From Janibacter cremeus (lineage in GTDB: Bacteria; Actinomycetota; Actinomycetes; Actinomycetales; Dermatophilaceae), in contig NZ_CP115184.1 of the NCBI RefSeq assembly GCF_029395675.1, positions 3,431,360 to 3,495,359 of the forward strand: a DNA stretch of 64,000 nt, read 5' to 3'. Both the position numbers and the translations under genes were made by a program. Positions 1 to 6,989 of the stretch are shown here, in pieces. The notes below the pieces were generated by a model. The model was not told where the DNA came from. It was given only the letters and a program-made list of their open reading frames with translations, and made no database searches. Positions within the stretch are counted from its first letter, which is position 1. Each line of letters begins with the position of its first letter.

Positions 1-510
1 GTCCTGGAAGCGCAGCACGACGCCCTTGCCCTCGGTGAGCTTGACCTCGTGCCCGTCCAGCTGCCACACCCCGTTGGGTTTCATCGCCTCGAAGCGGCGG
101 TAGCTGGACTTGGGCCGCTTGGACGGTGTCGGCTCGGTGCGCCCGTGGTCGGTCAGGATCTTGTGGCAGGTGCGCGCCGAGGGGACCTCCACGCCCGCCA
201 GGGTGAGCCAATCGTGCACCGACATGGCCCCGCCGTCCCAGCCCTCTGCAACCAGCTCGTCGTGCTTGTCGAGCACCGCCGCGACCGTGTCAGCGTCCGT
301 GGCCCTGGGCGAGTTGTTCGGCCGCCTCGAGCGCGGGATCAAACCTTGAACGCCCTCTTCGCGCATCCGGCGCCGATACCGGTAGTACGTATCCCGCGAG
401 ATGCCCTGCTGCTTGCACAGCTCGCTCACCGAGGTCCCCGAGGCATCCTCCAAGACAGCGTGAGCACCGACCGCCAACCGAACTTCCACCGAGACCGCCT
501 GCTGACTCAT
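1..510 (-). CDS. IS481-family transposase, N-terminal part (cut by window edge)
   Basis: The reading frame starts at ATG 508-510 on the minus strand and stays open to the first base of the window, so only about 170 residues are seen. The first 60 residues form a helix-turn-helix (SVSELCKQQGISRDTYYRYR) typical of IS481/IS3-type transposases. A second DNA-binding segment follows, and then WQLDGHE near residue 150, which carries the first Asp of the DDE catalytic triad. The remaining catalytic residues lie outside the window. The gene is probably part of an insertion sequence whose left end is near 547-590. Whether the element is intact cannot be judged from here. Confidence 0.85.
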   Translation of the reverse strand, partial: MSQQAVSVEVRLAVGAHAVLEDASGTSVSELCKQQGISRDTYYRYRRRMREEGVQGLIPRSRRPNNSPRATDADTVAAVLDKHDELVAEGWDGGAMSVHDWLTLAGVEVPSARTCHKILTDHGRTEPTPSKRPKSSYRRFEAMKPNGVWQLDGHEVKLTEGKGVVLRFQD

Positions 511-546
511 GCAGCCCATCTTCCGGGCCGCTACCGAGCCCCCGGT

Positions 547-590
547 TGTCAGCGATGTCTCTTCACATACCTGTCAGGCATGTCCCTTCA
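547..590. mobile_element. Probable terminal region of the IS481-type element
   Basis: Just upstream of the transposase start are two direct copies of a TGTCAG-N1/2-ATGTC motif (547-560 and 572-585). Repeated TGTC/ATGTC motifs next to the transposase start are usual at IS481 ends. The exact terminus and any target-site duplication cannot be defined without the other end. Confidence 0.4.
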
Positions 591-638
591 AATCACAAGC
601 GTCCCAGCGCGCCGGGATACATCGACCCGACGGGACCC

Positions 639-1949
639 TCACTCCTCGGCGAAGCCCGGCAGGTAGCGCTGCATCGAGCCGCGGGCCGCGATGGTCGCGC
701 CGAGCTGGGCGAGCACGCCGGTGGAGCCGACGAAGACCCGGTGGATCATCGCGTACTCCCGGGGCATGTTCAGCCGCAACCCGGTGGAGAACTCCGGTGT
801 CCGCAGGTCGGTGAGGCCCTTGGTCGCGGAGCGCAGCCACTCGCGGGTGAAGGAGTGCGTCGGCGTGCTCAGCGGCTCGATGAGGGGCAGCAGGTAGGCG
901 AGCACGTCCTGTGCGTCGACCTCGATCCCCGGACGGATGAAGCCCTCGGCGCGCAGTCCCTCGATGACCGCCTCGGCGTCGCCCGCCAGGGCCTTGCGCA
1001 CGAGGGTGCCGATGAGCGGCGGGAACCCCTCGGACAGCCGGGTGACGGCCCCGTAGTCGATGACGCCGAGCCGTCCGTCGGGGGTGAGGCGGAAGTTGCC
1101 CGGGTGCGGGTCGGAGTGGAGCAGGCCCACACGCTCCGGTCCGGAGAGCAGGAAGTCCAGGTAGAGCTGGCCGACCCGGTCGCGCACGTCCTGGTCGGCC
1201 TCGCGGATGATCTGGCTCAGTGGCGCGCCCTCGAGCCACTCGCTGATCAGGACGTGTCGGCTCTGCCGGACCACGTCGGGGACGGCGACGTCGGGATCGT
1301 CGCGGTAGGCCTGTGCGAAGGCGCGCTGGTTGGCGGCCTCGAGCCCGTAGTCGAGCTCCTCGTCCGCGGCGGCGAGCAGCTCGTCGGTCACCGGCTTGAT
1401 GTCCATCGCGGGCATCCACGTCGTGGCCACGCGTGCCAGCCGGGCGATCTGCTGCAGGTCGCTGCGCAAGGCCCGGTCGGCGCCGGGGTACTGGACCTTC
1501 ACCGCGACGACCCGGCCGTCGGAGGTGACTCCGCGGTGCACCTGGCCGATCGAGGCGGCCGCGACGGGACCGTCCTCGAGCTCCAGGTCCTCGCGCCAGT
1601 CGGGACCGAGGTCGCGGGTGAGGACGGAGTGGACCTCCGCGGTGGACATCGGCGGCGCCGCGTCCTGCAGCCGCACGAGCATCTCGCGGTAGGGCTCGAC
1701 GTACTCCTCGGGCAGTGCGGCCTCGAGGACGGAGAGGGCCTGACCGACCTTCATCGCGCCGCCCTTGAGGGAGCCGAGCACGGCGAAGAGCTGCTCGGCG
1801 GTGCGTCGCTGGATGTCCTCGTTGACCACCTCGGCGGGGGTCCCGCTGAGGCGTCTGCCCAGCCCTCGGGCACTGCGCCCGGCATGGCCGAGCGGCAGGG
1901 ATGCGAGCCGCGCGGCGCGACCGGCGGCTCCTCGGGGGATCTCACTCAC
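639..1949 (-). CDS. ABC1/UbiB (AarF) family atypical kinase
   Basis: 436 residues. It shows the family's signature elements in order: KxGQ (MKVGQ, residues 66-70), the alanine-rich nucleotide loop AAASIGQVH (130-138), the lysine in VAVK (151), the catalytic-loop motif HSDPHPGNF (278-286) and the metal-binding IDYG (297-300). Family members are atypical kinases/ATPases linked in bacteria to ubiquinone or other isoprenoid lipid metabolism; the substrate in actinobacteria is not known. The start is taken as GTG 1949, whose GTGA overlaps the stop of the upstream gene, so the two are probably translationally coupled. Confidence 0.88.
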   Translation of the reverse strand: MSEIPRGAAGRAARLASLPLGHAGRSARGLGRRLSGTPAEVVNEDIQRRTAEQLFAVLGSLKGGAMKVGQALSVLEAALPEEYVEPYREMLVRLQDAAPPMSTAEVHSVLTRDLGPDWREDLELEDGPVAAASIGQVHRGVTSDGRVVAVKVQYPGADRALRSDLQQIARLARVATTWMPAMDIKPVTDELLAAADEELDYGLEAANQRAFAQAYRDDPDVAVPDVVRQSRHVLISEWLEGAPLSQIIREADQDVRDRVGQLYLDFLLSGPERVGLLHSDPHPGNFRLTPDGRLGVIDYGAVTRLSEGFPPLIGTLVRKALAGDAEAVIEGLRAEGFIRPGIEVDAQDVLAYLLPLIEPLSTPTHSFTREWLRSATKGLTDLRTPEFSTGLRLNMPREYAMIHRVFVGSTGVLAQLGATIAARGSMQRYLPGFAEE

Positions 1950-2839
1950 CCGGCCATTGTGTCGTCCCTCCCTGTGTCCGGGCTGGACCCCCCTTCGTCC
2001 CCGGGTGTCGGGACCACCCGCAGCGGTGCGGTGGTGCACCGGCTGCACCCCGGGTGGACCGGCCACAGGTGCCGCTCGAGGGTGGGCCCGGGGGTGGCGA
2101 TCTCGAAGGACCACTCGGGTGTCGCCAGGCGCCCGCCGACGTGGTCGAGCACGAGCGTGGTCGTCAGCCCGGCCGCGAGAAGGCGCAGCGCGGGGACGCC
2201 GTCGACGGGAGCGGGCCCGGTGATGCCGGGGCGGTCCAGCTGGGCGCTCAGCCACGGCCAGGCCGGGTCGACCTCGGCCCGGGTGAGGTCGAGGCAGTGC
2301 AGGCAGGGCCCCTGCCCGGGCAGGAGAAGGGGGCCGATGCTCGCCTGCTCGTGCTGGCACCACAGCGGCAGCACCGGGACCCGCGCCACCAGCCAGGGGT
2401 GCACCGACTCGGCGGCCGGTGGCGTTGTGCTGACGACCACGGCCAGGTCGGTGGCACCGCCCTCACCGCCCGGACGCACCCGTGTGGTGTCCACGCGCTC
2501 GCTCTGGCGCAGGCCGTCGACGAGCAGCGCCGGCAGCGCCCCGGACCCGACGACGGCGACTCGCGCCTCCTCGCCGCCGGCGTCCGGGTGCAGGAGGCCG
2601 CCGGCGACGAGCTGGTCGAGGACACTCGTGGCGCGGCCCGGGTCGAGGCCCTCGAGGGCCGCCGTGGTGACGGCCTCGGTGAGCGTGCGGGAGGGGTCGA
2701 CGCCGGTGAGCCAGCGGCACTCGGCGTCGGAAAGGCCCTGCAGCCGGACCGAGCGGGCACCCAGCCCGATCTGCACGCTGCCGTCCGGTCGGCGCAGTGG
2801 TCGCAGGTGCGGCGTGGTGCCGGGGCCGGGAAGGTGCAT
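1946..2839 (-). CDS. TOMM leader-peptide-binding / ThiF-like protein
   Basis: 297 residues from ATG 2839; an earlier GTG at 2917 would add a poorly conserved-looking extension. Residues 94-109 (VAVVGSGALPALLVDG) look like a degenerate Rossmann strand-loop. CLHC (179-182) followed by DLTRAEVDPAWPWL, with a later C-x2-C in HPGCSRCTT, gives a four-cysteine zinc site. This arrangement is seen in the leader-binding cyclodehydratase C-component of thiazole/oxazole-modified peptide systems. No YcaO partner or precursor peptide is visible nearby, so it may be a housekeeping paralogue. It overlaps the UbiB-like kinase gene by 4 bp. Confidence 0.6.
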   Translation of the reverse strand: MHLPGPGTTPHLRPLRRPDGSVQIGLGARSVRLQGLSDAECRWLTGVDPSRTLTEAVTTAALEGLDPGRATSVLDQLVAGGLLHPDAGGEEARVAVVGSGALPALLVDGLRQSERVDTTRVRPGGEGGATDLAVVVSTTPPAAESVHPWLVARVPVLPLWCQHEQASIGPLLLPGQGPCLHCLDLTRAEVDPAWPWLSAQLDRPGITGPAPVDGVPALRLLAAGLTTTLVLDHVGGRLATPEWSFEIATPGPTLERHLWPVHPGCSRCTTAPLRVVPTPGDEGGSSPDTGRDDTMAG

Positions 2840-2933
2840 CGTCGTCTCGCTCGGTGGCCGGGATCGGTGGACGACCACTGTGGCGCAGTTCGCGAGGAGG
2901 CCCGACCGGTTGTCCACAGGCCCCGCGCCACAT

Positions 2934-3019
2934 ACGAACTACTGCAGGCAGCAGTACGTTTCGTGTGCAGTAGTTCGAGCTACTGCCGACGATACGAGGT
3001 GCTGCCTGCAGTAGTTCGT
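2934..3019. repeat. Nested palindromic element
   Basis: Perfect 20-bp outer arms (2934-2953 and 3000-3019, beginning ACGAACTACTGCAGG) enclose a second imperfect palindrome centred on CAGTAG-TTCGAG-CTACTG (2968-2985). The whole 86 bp could fold into one long hairpin. It lies between the Nudix and ThiF-like genes, both on the minus strand, and has no T-run, so it resembles a REP/MITE element more than a simple terminator. Confidence 0.75.
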
Positions 3020-3040
3020 TTCTGCGGGACCGCTGAGCGC

Positions 3041-3592
3041 TCAGACCCGGCTGGCGAGCTCCACGAGCGAGCGGAGCGAGTCGTCCATGTCGTCCGGCAG
3101 CGCGTCGACGGGCCACCACGCGAGGTCCTCGGACTCCTCGGAGGCGACCGGCTCGGCCCCCTCCGCGGCGATGGCGATCCAGCGCAGGTCGAGGTGCTCG
3201 GTGCACCGGGTGAAGCCCGAGCCGAGCGCGTGCCGGTCCAGCTGGGCCGGGCCCGGCCGCAGCTGCAGCGTCGCCGCAGTCAGGCCCGACTCCTCGAGGG
3301 CCTCGCGCAGGGCACCGGCGGCGACGGAGGTGTCGTGCTCCTCCAGGTGCCCGCCGAACTGCAGCCAGCGGCCGACCTTGGGGTGCAGGGTCAGCAGGAC
3401 GTGCTCGGCGCCCGGGTCGACGACGAGGCAGGAGGCGGTGAAGTGCGCCGGCGGTCCGGACCGGTCGGTGGCTGCCTCGTGCGCGTCGAGGTGGGCCAGG
3501 TACTCGAGCCGCAGCGCCTCCTGCTCGGCCGTCGGTGACGGCCAGGTCGTCAGCAGTCCGCGCAGGTCGTCGGCGAGCGCCGCGTGGCTCAT
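3041..3592 (-). CDS. Nudix hydrolase
   Basis: 183 residues. The Nudix box spans residues 80-104: GGHLEEHD, then ALREALEESGL. It is one residue longer than the classical spacing and has Asp in place of the first Glu, as in a known subgroup. Nudix enzymes hydrolyse nucleoside diphosphates linked to another group; the substrate here is not predictable. The N-terminal 50 residues are helical (LADDLRGLLTTW). ATG 3592 overlaps the stop of the upstream metalloprotease gene (ATGA), so it is the second cistron of that transcript. Confidence 0.85.
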   Translation of the reverse strand: MSHAALADDLRGLLTTWPSPTAEQEALRLEYLAHLDAHEAATDRSGPPAHFTASCLVVDPGAEHVLLTLHPKVGRWLQFGGHLEEHDTSVAAGALREALEESGLTAATLQLRPGPAQLDRHALGSGFTRCTEHLDLRWIAIAAEGAEPVASEESEDLAWWPVDALPDDMDDSLRSLVELASRV

Positions 3593-5031
3593 CGGTCCTC
3601 TCCGGGGTCGGTGCCGTCCTCGGGTGCGTCGGTGTCCCGGTCCGCGTCCGCCTCGCTGAGGATCGACTCGAGCGCGGCGTCGAGGTCCTCGCTCCCGGAG
3701 GACTCCCCGGCGGCGGCGCGCTCGACGAAGCCGAGCACGTCGTCCAGGTCGTCGGCGCTCGGCGCGACGTCCGGGTGCGCCCACACGGCGTCGCGGCCCT
3801 CGGCCCCGACGCGCTCCTCGAGCGCGGCGAAGAGGCTGGCCGCATCACGCAGGCGGCGCGGCCGCAGCTCCAGCCCGACCAGGCCGGCGAAGGTCTTCTC
3901 CGCCGGACCACCCGTGGCCCGGCGCCGCCGGATCGTCTCGGTCATCGCGGAGGTGGCCGGCAGCTGGTTCCTCGTCGCCTGCACCGACACGTGCTCGACC
4001 CAGCCCTCGATCAGGGCCAGCCACGTCTCGAGCTGGGCCAGGGCGCTGCGCTGCGCGGGGGAGGGCGCCGGGTTGAGGAAACCGCCGGTCAGCGCCTCCT
4101 GGATGGCGCCCGGGTCGGTCGGGTCGATCTCGCGCACCGCGGCGTCGATCGCGTCGGTGTCGATGGCGATGCCCCGCGCGTAGGCCTGCACGGCCGCCAG
4201 GATCTGCGGGCCCAGCCACGGCACCGCCGTGAAGAGGCGCATCCGGGCCGACTCGCGCGTCGCCAGGTGCAGCCACACCTCGTCGAGCTCGACGTCGAGG
4301 CCCTCGGCGAATCCGGCGACATTGCCCGGCAGCAGCGCCACCCGGTCGCTGACGAGGGGCACGCCGGCCTCGGTCGCGGTGAGGGTGTCGGAGGCCAGGG
4401 CGCCGACGGCCTGGGCGGTCTGCCCGGTGATCAGGGTGGAGGCCATCCGGTCGACGAAGGGGGCCATCTGCTGGCTGAGCATGGACATGTCCATGCCCGG
4501 CGGCAGGCCCAGAGACTGCAGGTCGGGGGCGCTCGGGTCGTTCATCCGCGAGGTGAAGGAGTCGCGGATCGCGCCGGCGAGACCGTCGGCGATCGGGTCG
4601 ACGAGCGAGGCCCACACCGGCATGGTCGCCTCGACCCACTCCTCGCGGGAGAACGCCTCACCGGTGAGCGCGGGCGCCTCGAGGGAGGTCACCTGGTCCA
4701 GCCACAGCGCCGCGAGGCGGGTGGCCTGCTCGACGAGGACGAGCTCGCGGTCGCCCATGGTGTGGTCCGACTCGGAGATCACCTCGCGGGCGGCCGACGT
4801 CGCCGCGGTGACGTCCACCCCCTTCGCCTGGGCGCCGGGGGCGAACATCGCCTTGATCTGCGAGGTCATGGCCGCGACCTGGGCCGGGTCGGCATCGGTG
4901 ATGCCGAGGGCCTTGAGCTGGTCGACGACCTCCGGGGGGAGGTCCCGACCGCCGTTGAGGTCGCGGAAGATCCGGGCAAGGTCCTCAGGCAGCCCGTCGT
5001 CGCCGGAGGGGGTGCTGGGGTCGTTGCTCAC
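3589..5031 (-). CDS. DUF2342 family zinc-dependent metalloprotease
   Basis: 480 residues from GTG 5031, which follows a good ribosome site (AGGAAGAGAG). The actinobacterial DUF2342 pattern is clear: HLATRESARMRLF (255-267) and IEGWVEHV (341-348) carry the proposed metal ligands in a mostly helical protein, and the acidic C-terminal 40 residues look disordered. Members are annotated as putative zinc metalloproteases; the substrate is unknown. It faces away from the ylbL-type protease gene, from which it is separated by 88 bp. This divergent pairing with a PDZ/Lon-like protease is commonly seen in actinobacteria. Confidence 0.85.
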   Translation of the reverse strand: MSNDPSTPSGDDGLPEDLARIFRDLNGGRDLPPEVVDQLKALGITDADPAQVAAMTSQIKAMFAPGAQAKGVDVTAATSAAREVISESDHTMGDRELVLVEQATRLAALWLDQVTSLEAPALTGEAFSREEWVEATMPVWASLVDPIADGLAGAIRDSFTSRMNDPSAPDLQSLGLPPGMDMSMLSQQMAPFVDRMASTLITGQTAQAVGALASDTLTATEAGVPLVSDRVALLPGNVAGFAEGLDVELDEVWLHLATRESARMRLFTAVPWLGPQILAAVQAYARGIAIDTDAIDAAVREIDPTDPGAIQEALTGGFLNPAPSPAQRSALAQLETWLALIEGWVEHVSVQATRNQLPATSAMTETIRRRRATGGPAEKTFAGLVGLELRPRRLRDAASLFAALEERVGAEGRDAVWAHPDVAPSADDLDDVLGFVERAAAGESSGSEDLDAALESILSEADADRDTDAPEDGTDPGEDR

Positions 5032-5119
5032 GTGTGTGCTCTCTTCCTGAGAGGATGTGCTGTCCTTTAGACCCAACCACGAGCGGCGCCGGATGGTTCC
5101 CCGACCCCCAGGAGGTCAT

Positions 5120-6205
5120 GTGCTGGACGAGCCGGCCCAGCCACCACGCAGTGAGCGGATCGCCCGTTACATACTCGTCGTGTCGGTGCTCTTCCTCATC
5201 GTCGCGCTCCTCGGCAGCTTCATCAAGGTGAGCTACGCGGTGGAGAGTCCCGGACCGGTCACCGACACCCTCGGCGAGCTCGACGACGGCACGCAGCTCG
5301 TCCGCGTGGACGGTGCGAAGACCTACCCGACCGAGGGGGAGCTCTACTTCACGACCGTGCGCATCCTCGGTGGCCCCGAGCGCCACATCAGCGTCTGGGA
5401 GTGGGTCCAGGGACACCTCGACCCCGACTCGCGGGTCGTGCCGGAGGACAAGGTCTTCGGCGAGGACCGCAGCGCCGAGGAGGTCGAGGAGCTCAACGCC
5501 GCCCTCATGGAGGGCTCGCAGCACACCTCCATCGCCGTCGCCCTGCGCAGCCTCGGCGAGGAGGTGGGCCAGGAGAACGTCGTCGCACGGATCGCCAAGA
5601 AGATGCCCGCCGCCGGCGCCCTGCGTCTCGAGGACGTCATCGTCTCCGTCGACGGCGAGCGCCCCGGGAGCCTCGAGGAGCTCGTCAACGCGATCGCCGA
5701 CCGCGAGGTCGGCGAGGAGGTCACCCTCGAGGTCCGGCGCGACGGCAGGACGAGGACCGTCACGCTCGAGACGGCCGACATCGGCAACGACCGCGCCGGC
5801 GTCGGTGTCGTCCTCGAGCCGAAGTACGACTACCCCTACGAGGTGCGGATCGACGCCGGCCACGTCGGCGGACCGAGCGCGGGGATGATGTTCGCGCTCG
5901 CCGTGCGCGACCGGCTGACCCCGGGCGCCATGACGGGCGGGAAGTCCGTCGCCGGCACCGGCACGATCGCCGACTCCGGCCAGATCGGGCCGATCGGCGG
6001 CATCCGGCAGAAGATGGTCGGCGCCCGGCAGGCCGACGCGCGGTGGTTCCTCGCGCCGGAGGACAACTGCTCCGCCGTCGTCGGCAACGTCCCCGACGGC
6101 CTGGGCGTGGTGGCCGTGGACACCTACGACGACGCGGTCACCGCGGTCGAGGGCATCGCGAAGGGGGAGACCGCGGACCTGCCGACGTGCGAGGACGCGG
6201 CGTAG
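5120..6205 (+). CDS. YlbL-type membrane-anchored PDZ/Lon-like serine protease
   Basis: 361 residues. One N-terminal transmembrane helix (17-37) is followed by an extracytoplasmic part: a PDZ domain (about 160-218, ALRLEDVIVSVDGE) and a Lon (S16)-type catalytic domain. Catalytic Ser253 lies in GGPSAGMMF and Lys298 in IGGIRQKM. The start is taken as GTG 5120, four bases after AGGAGG; ATG 5093 is an in-frame alternative. The protein probably degrades or processes proteins outside the membrane. It converges on the PPA1309 gene, with a long inverted repeat between them. Confidence 0.88.
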   Translation: MLDEPAQPPRSERIARYILVVSVLFLIVALLGSFIKVSYAVESPGPVTDTLGELDDGTQLVRVDGAKTYPTEGELYFTTVRILGGPERHISVWEWVQGHLDPDSRVVPEDKVFGEDRSAEEVEELNAALMEGSQHTSIAVALRSLGEEVGQENVVARIAKKMPAAGALRLEDVIVSVDGERPGSLEELVNAIADREVGEEVTLEVRRDGRTRTVTLETADIGNDRAGVGVVLEPKYDYPYEVRIDAGHVGGPSAGMMFALAVRDRLTPGAMTGGKSVAGTGTIADSGQIGPIGGIRQKMVGARQADARWFLAPEDNCSAVVGNVPDGLGVVAVDTYDDAVTAVEGIAKGETADLPTCEDAA

Positions 6206-6259
6206 TTCCCCGCTCGCAGACGAAGGGCGCCGCTCTTTGGCGCGAAGTCCGCCCGTCGC

Positions 6260-6375
6260 GGACGAAGGGGGTACGGCAGGCCTTGGCGCACAGTCCGCAC
6301 CCCCGCAGGGGATCCCGCACCGAACGCACTCAGTGCGGACTGTGGCCTGAGTCGGCCGACCGCACCCCTTCGTCC
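6260..6375. terminator. Long imperfect inverted repeat, probable bidirectional terminator
   Basis: Arms 6260-6300 and 6333-6375 match at their outer ends (GGACGAAGGGG against CCCCTTCGTCC) and inner ends (CACAGTCCGCAC against GTGCGGACTGTG), with mismatches between. It sits between two convergent genes, where a two-way terminator is expected. Confidence 0.55.
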
Positions 6376-6392
6376 ACTCCTGTCCGTACTGC

Positions 6393-6944
6393 TCAGTCCT
6401 CGAAGGTCGCCCGCAGCGCGTGGACGAGGCCAGGGGCGATGTCCTCACCGGTGGCGACCCGGTCGTCCCGGTCGTGGGCGCGCTGACGCAGCAGGCACAC
6501 GGCCCGACCGTCGCGGTGGACGGCCACGAGCAGGCGCACGTCCTGGCGCTGCGGGTGGTCAGCGAGGGCGTCCACGGCCTCGTCCGGGTCCTCCGGCAGG
6601 TCGCGCTCGGCACCCGGGGGGATGACGACGCGCTCGACGGCCAGCGCCGCGCCGTGCACGGTCTCCGGCCAGGCCATCCGGCCGAGCAGCGACTCCAGCG
6701 AGGAGGTCCGCGGCAGGTCCTCCTGCTCGATGGCCGTGAGGGCCCCGGGCGCGCGGTCGGCCGCACCGTCGAGGGCGAGCTGCGGCTCGGCCTCGACGAG
6801 GGTGGCGGTGTCGACGAGCGCGAAGACCCGGGGGTTCTGGTCCCATCCGGAGATCGCGACATGGCGCTCGGTCTCGAGCGCGGCGACGGTCAGGGGTTCG
6901 GTCGTGGGGATGTTGTCAGATGACGAGTCGGGCACGGGGACCAT
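6393..6944 (-). CDS. PPA1309 family protein
   Basis: 183 residues. This small actinobacterial family of unknown function is recognised from conserved stretches such as HVAISGWDQNPRVFALVDT near the N-terminus, QEDLP in the middle and LRQRAHDRDDRVATG near the C-terminus. No signal peptide, membrane segment or catalytic motif is visible. It is divergent from the UPF0182 gene (45 bp apart), and this adjacency is itself typical of actinobacterial genomes. Confidence 0.8.
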   Translation of the reverse strand: MVPVPDSSSDNIPTTEPLTVAALETERHVAISGWDQNPRVFALVDTATLVEAEPQLALDGAADRAPGALTAIEQEDLPRTSSLESLLGRMAWPETVHGAALAVERVVIPPGAERDLPEDPDEAVDALADHPQRQDVRLLVAVHRDGRAVCLLRQRAHDRDDRVATGEDIAPGLVHALRATFED

Positions 6945-6989
6945 GCTGCCCTACGTCCTGTCAGGTCCTCTGGGTACGGTAGGCGCACC

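Noticed and set aside
1946..2839. Complete TOMM/RiPP biosynthesis cluster
   Set aside because: Only one component-like protein is present. No YcaO, dehydrogenase, precursor peptide or exporter lies beside it.
2934..3019. Simple rho-independent terminator
   Set aside because: There is no T-run and the structure is double-nested. A repeat element is the better description, although it may still stop transcription.
546..3538. Very long open frames on the plus strand opposite the UbiB-like kinase and ThiF-like genes
   Set aside because: They are shadows of high-GC genes on the other strand: Arg/Gly/Pro-rich or low-complexity translations with no domain and no ribosome site.
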